NCBI GenBank assembly: GCA_002438345.1
Contig: DJUJ01000118.1
Location: 1-6,195, forward strand
Source of the DNA: Paenibacillus sp. UBA6285
Lineage (GTDB): Bacteria; Bacillota; Bacilli; Paenibacillales; Paenibacillaceae
Reading direction: 5' to 3'
Length of the DNA stretch: 6,195 nucleotides
The notes beneath the pieces were generated by a model, which did no database searches, was not told the origin of the DNA, and worked only from the letters and a program-made list of their open reading frames with translations. This document shows, piece by piece, positions 5,765 through 6,195 of this stretch (its first letter is position 1; each line of letters opens with the position of its first letter). The translations under genes and the position numbers were made by a program.

Positions 5765-5789
5765 GTATACTCTAGGTTAAAGACTATAC
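5765..5789. promoter_or_regulatory. Operator-like inverted repeat before the right-hand gene
   Basis: GTATACTCT (5765-5773) and AGACTATAC (5781-5789) are inverted copies matching at 8 of 9 positions around a 7-base centre. The left arm contains TATACT (5766-5771), a fair -10 hexamer for the plus-strand gene at 5823; no good -35 is at the standard distance. A dimeric repressor here would block that promoter. The regulator is not in the window. Confidence 0.4.
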
Positions 5790-5803
5790 CGATTAACACT
5801 ACT

Positions 5804-5808
5804 GGAGG
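5804..5808 (+). promoter_or_regulatory. Ribosome binding site with long spacing
   Basis: GGAGG lies 14 bases before the ATG at 5823, a little longer than usual. The codon directly before that ATG is an in-frame ATT, 11 bases from GGAGG, which could in principle be a rare start. ATG remains the simpler choice. Confidence 0.7.
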
Positions 5809-5822
5809 TTTACATCCATATT

Positions 5823-6195
5823 ATGAAAGTGAAAGATATGATTAAGGAAAATAACGCCCTGCGTGAGCAGATGACGCCTTTCAATCGGTCATATTTTGAA
5901 GATATGATCCTAATGATGCGGGCCAGTCGGGTAGAAGCACTCCGCGCAGAAGAACTTTTACTGGATGCAGCCAAGTTGCTTCTGAAAGAACAACGTAAAG
6001 GGAAAAATGCTAAACAGGTATTTGGCGAGAATCCGGATGATTATTTTAAAGAGATCATAGACAGTGTTCCTACACGCCCAGCGCGCAGCAAATGGAACTA
6101 TTACTTGATGATTCCCTGCGCAGCTCTAACTTGCCTTTTCGGGATATTAGCTATAGGTGGGCTTTTCTTGCAATGGACTACCGGATCACCCGGGG
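5823..6195 (+). CDS. DUF1129-like membrane protein, 3' end cut off by the window
   Basis: The frame is open from the ATG at 5823 to the window's end, giving 124 residues and no stop. Residues 1-58 form charged amphipathic helices (FNRSYFEDMILMMRASRVEA at 20-39, then AEELLLDAAKLLLKEQRKG). A conserved-looking block GKNAKQVFGENPDDYFKEII follows at 60-79. After a short basic linker, the first membrane helix spans about 94-117. A helical cytosolic head with the (A/K)-x-x-x-F/Y-G-x-x-P-x-x-Y block before several membrane helices is typical of DUF1129-type proteins of Firmicutes, whose function is not known. I assign the family from memory of that motif, so it is tentative; that a real gene starts here is well supported by the ribosome site and frame. 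Confidence 0.8.
   Translation, partial: MKVKDMIKENNALREQMTPFNRSYFEDMILMMRASRVEALRAEELLLDAAKLLLKEQRKGKNAKQVFGENPDDYFKEIIDSVPTRPARSKWNYYLMIPCAALTCLFGILAIGGLFLQWTTGSPG

Overview
The window looks like an ordinary chromosomal stretch of a low- to mid-GC Gram-positive spore-former, most likely Paenibacillus or a close relative. The reasons are strong AGGAGG-type ribosome sites, sigma-A promoter hexamers, a YkaA (DUF47)-Pit gene pair as in Bacillus subtilis, a YerB-type DUF3048 lipoprotein and U-tailed hairpin terminators. The genus is inferred from gene content and style, not from a marker gene.

Layout. Positions 1-467 hold no convincing gene. They contain a 51-bp tandem repeat (about four and a half copies), a TTCC microsatellite and a terminator. 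Next, on the minus strand, come a low-affinity phosphate transporter (pit, 468-1460) and, 13 bp upstream, its PhoU-like partner (1474-2091). The leader of this pair (2101-2290) carries a candidate PhoP box. Further along the minus strand are a DUF3048 lipoprotein (2294-3394, start corrected from 3466), a terminator (3503-3528), a YgiD-type extradiol dioxygenase (3547-4323) and an alpha/beta hydrolase (4409-5239) behind a near-perfect sigma-A promoter. A small acidic protein of unknown function (5436-5639, minus) follows, ending in its own hairpin. Divergent from it, on the plus strand, a membrane protein resembling the DUF1129 group begins at 5823 and runs off the right edge.

How the genes work together. 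YkaA-like and Pit form a phosphate-uptake operon. The hydrolase and dioxygenase seem to be one transcription unit, with one promoter upstream, no terminator between them and one terminator after. An esterase that frees a phenolic acid followed by a ring-opening enzyme is possible but unproven. No phage, transposon, CRISPR, tRNA, rRNA or defence genes are visible. The points most worth a second look are the repeat block, the phosphate-box candidate, the esterase/dioxygenase pairing and the operator-like inverted repeat before the right-hand gene. I see no clear evidence of a wholly new system.
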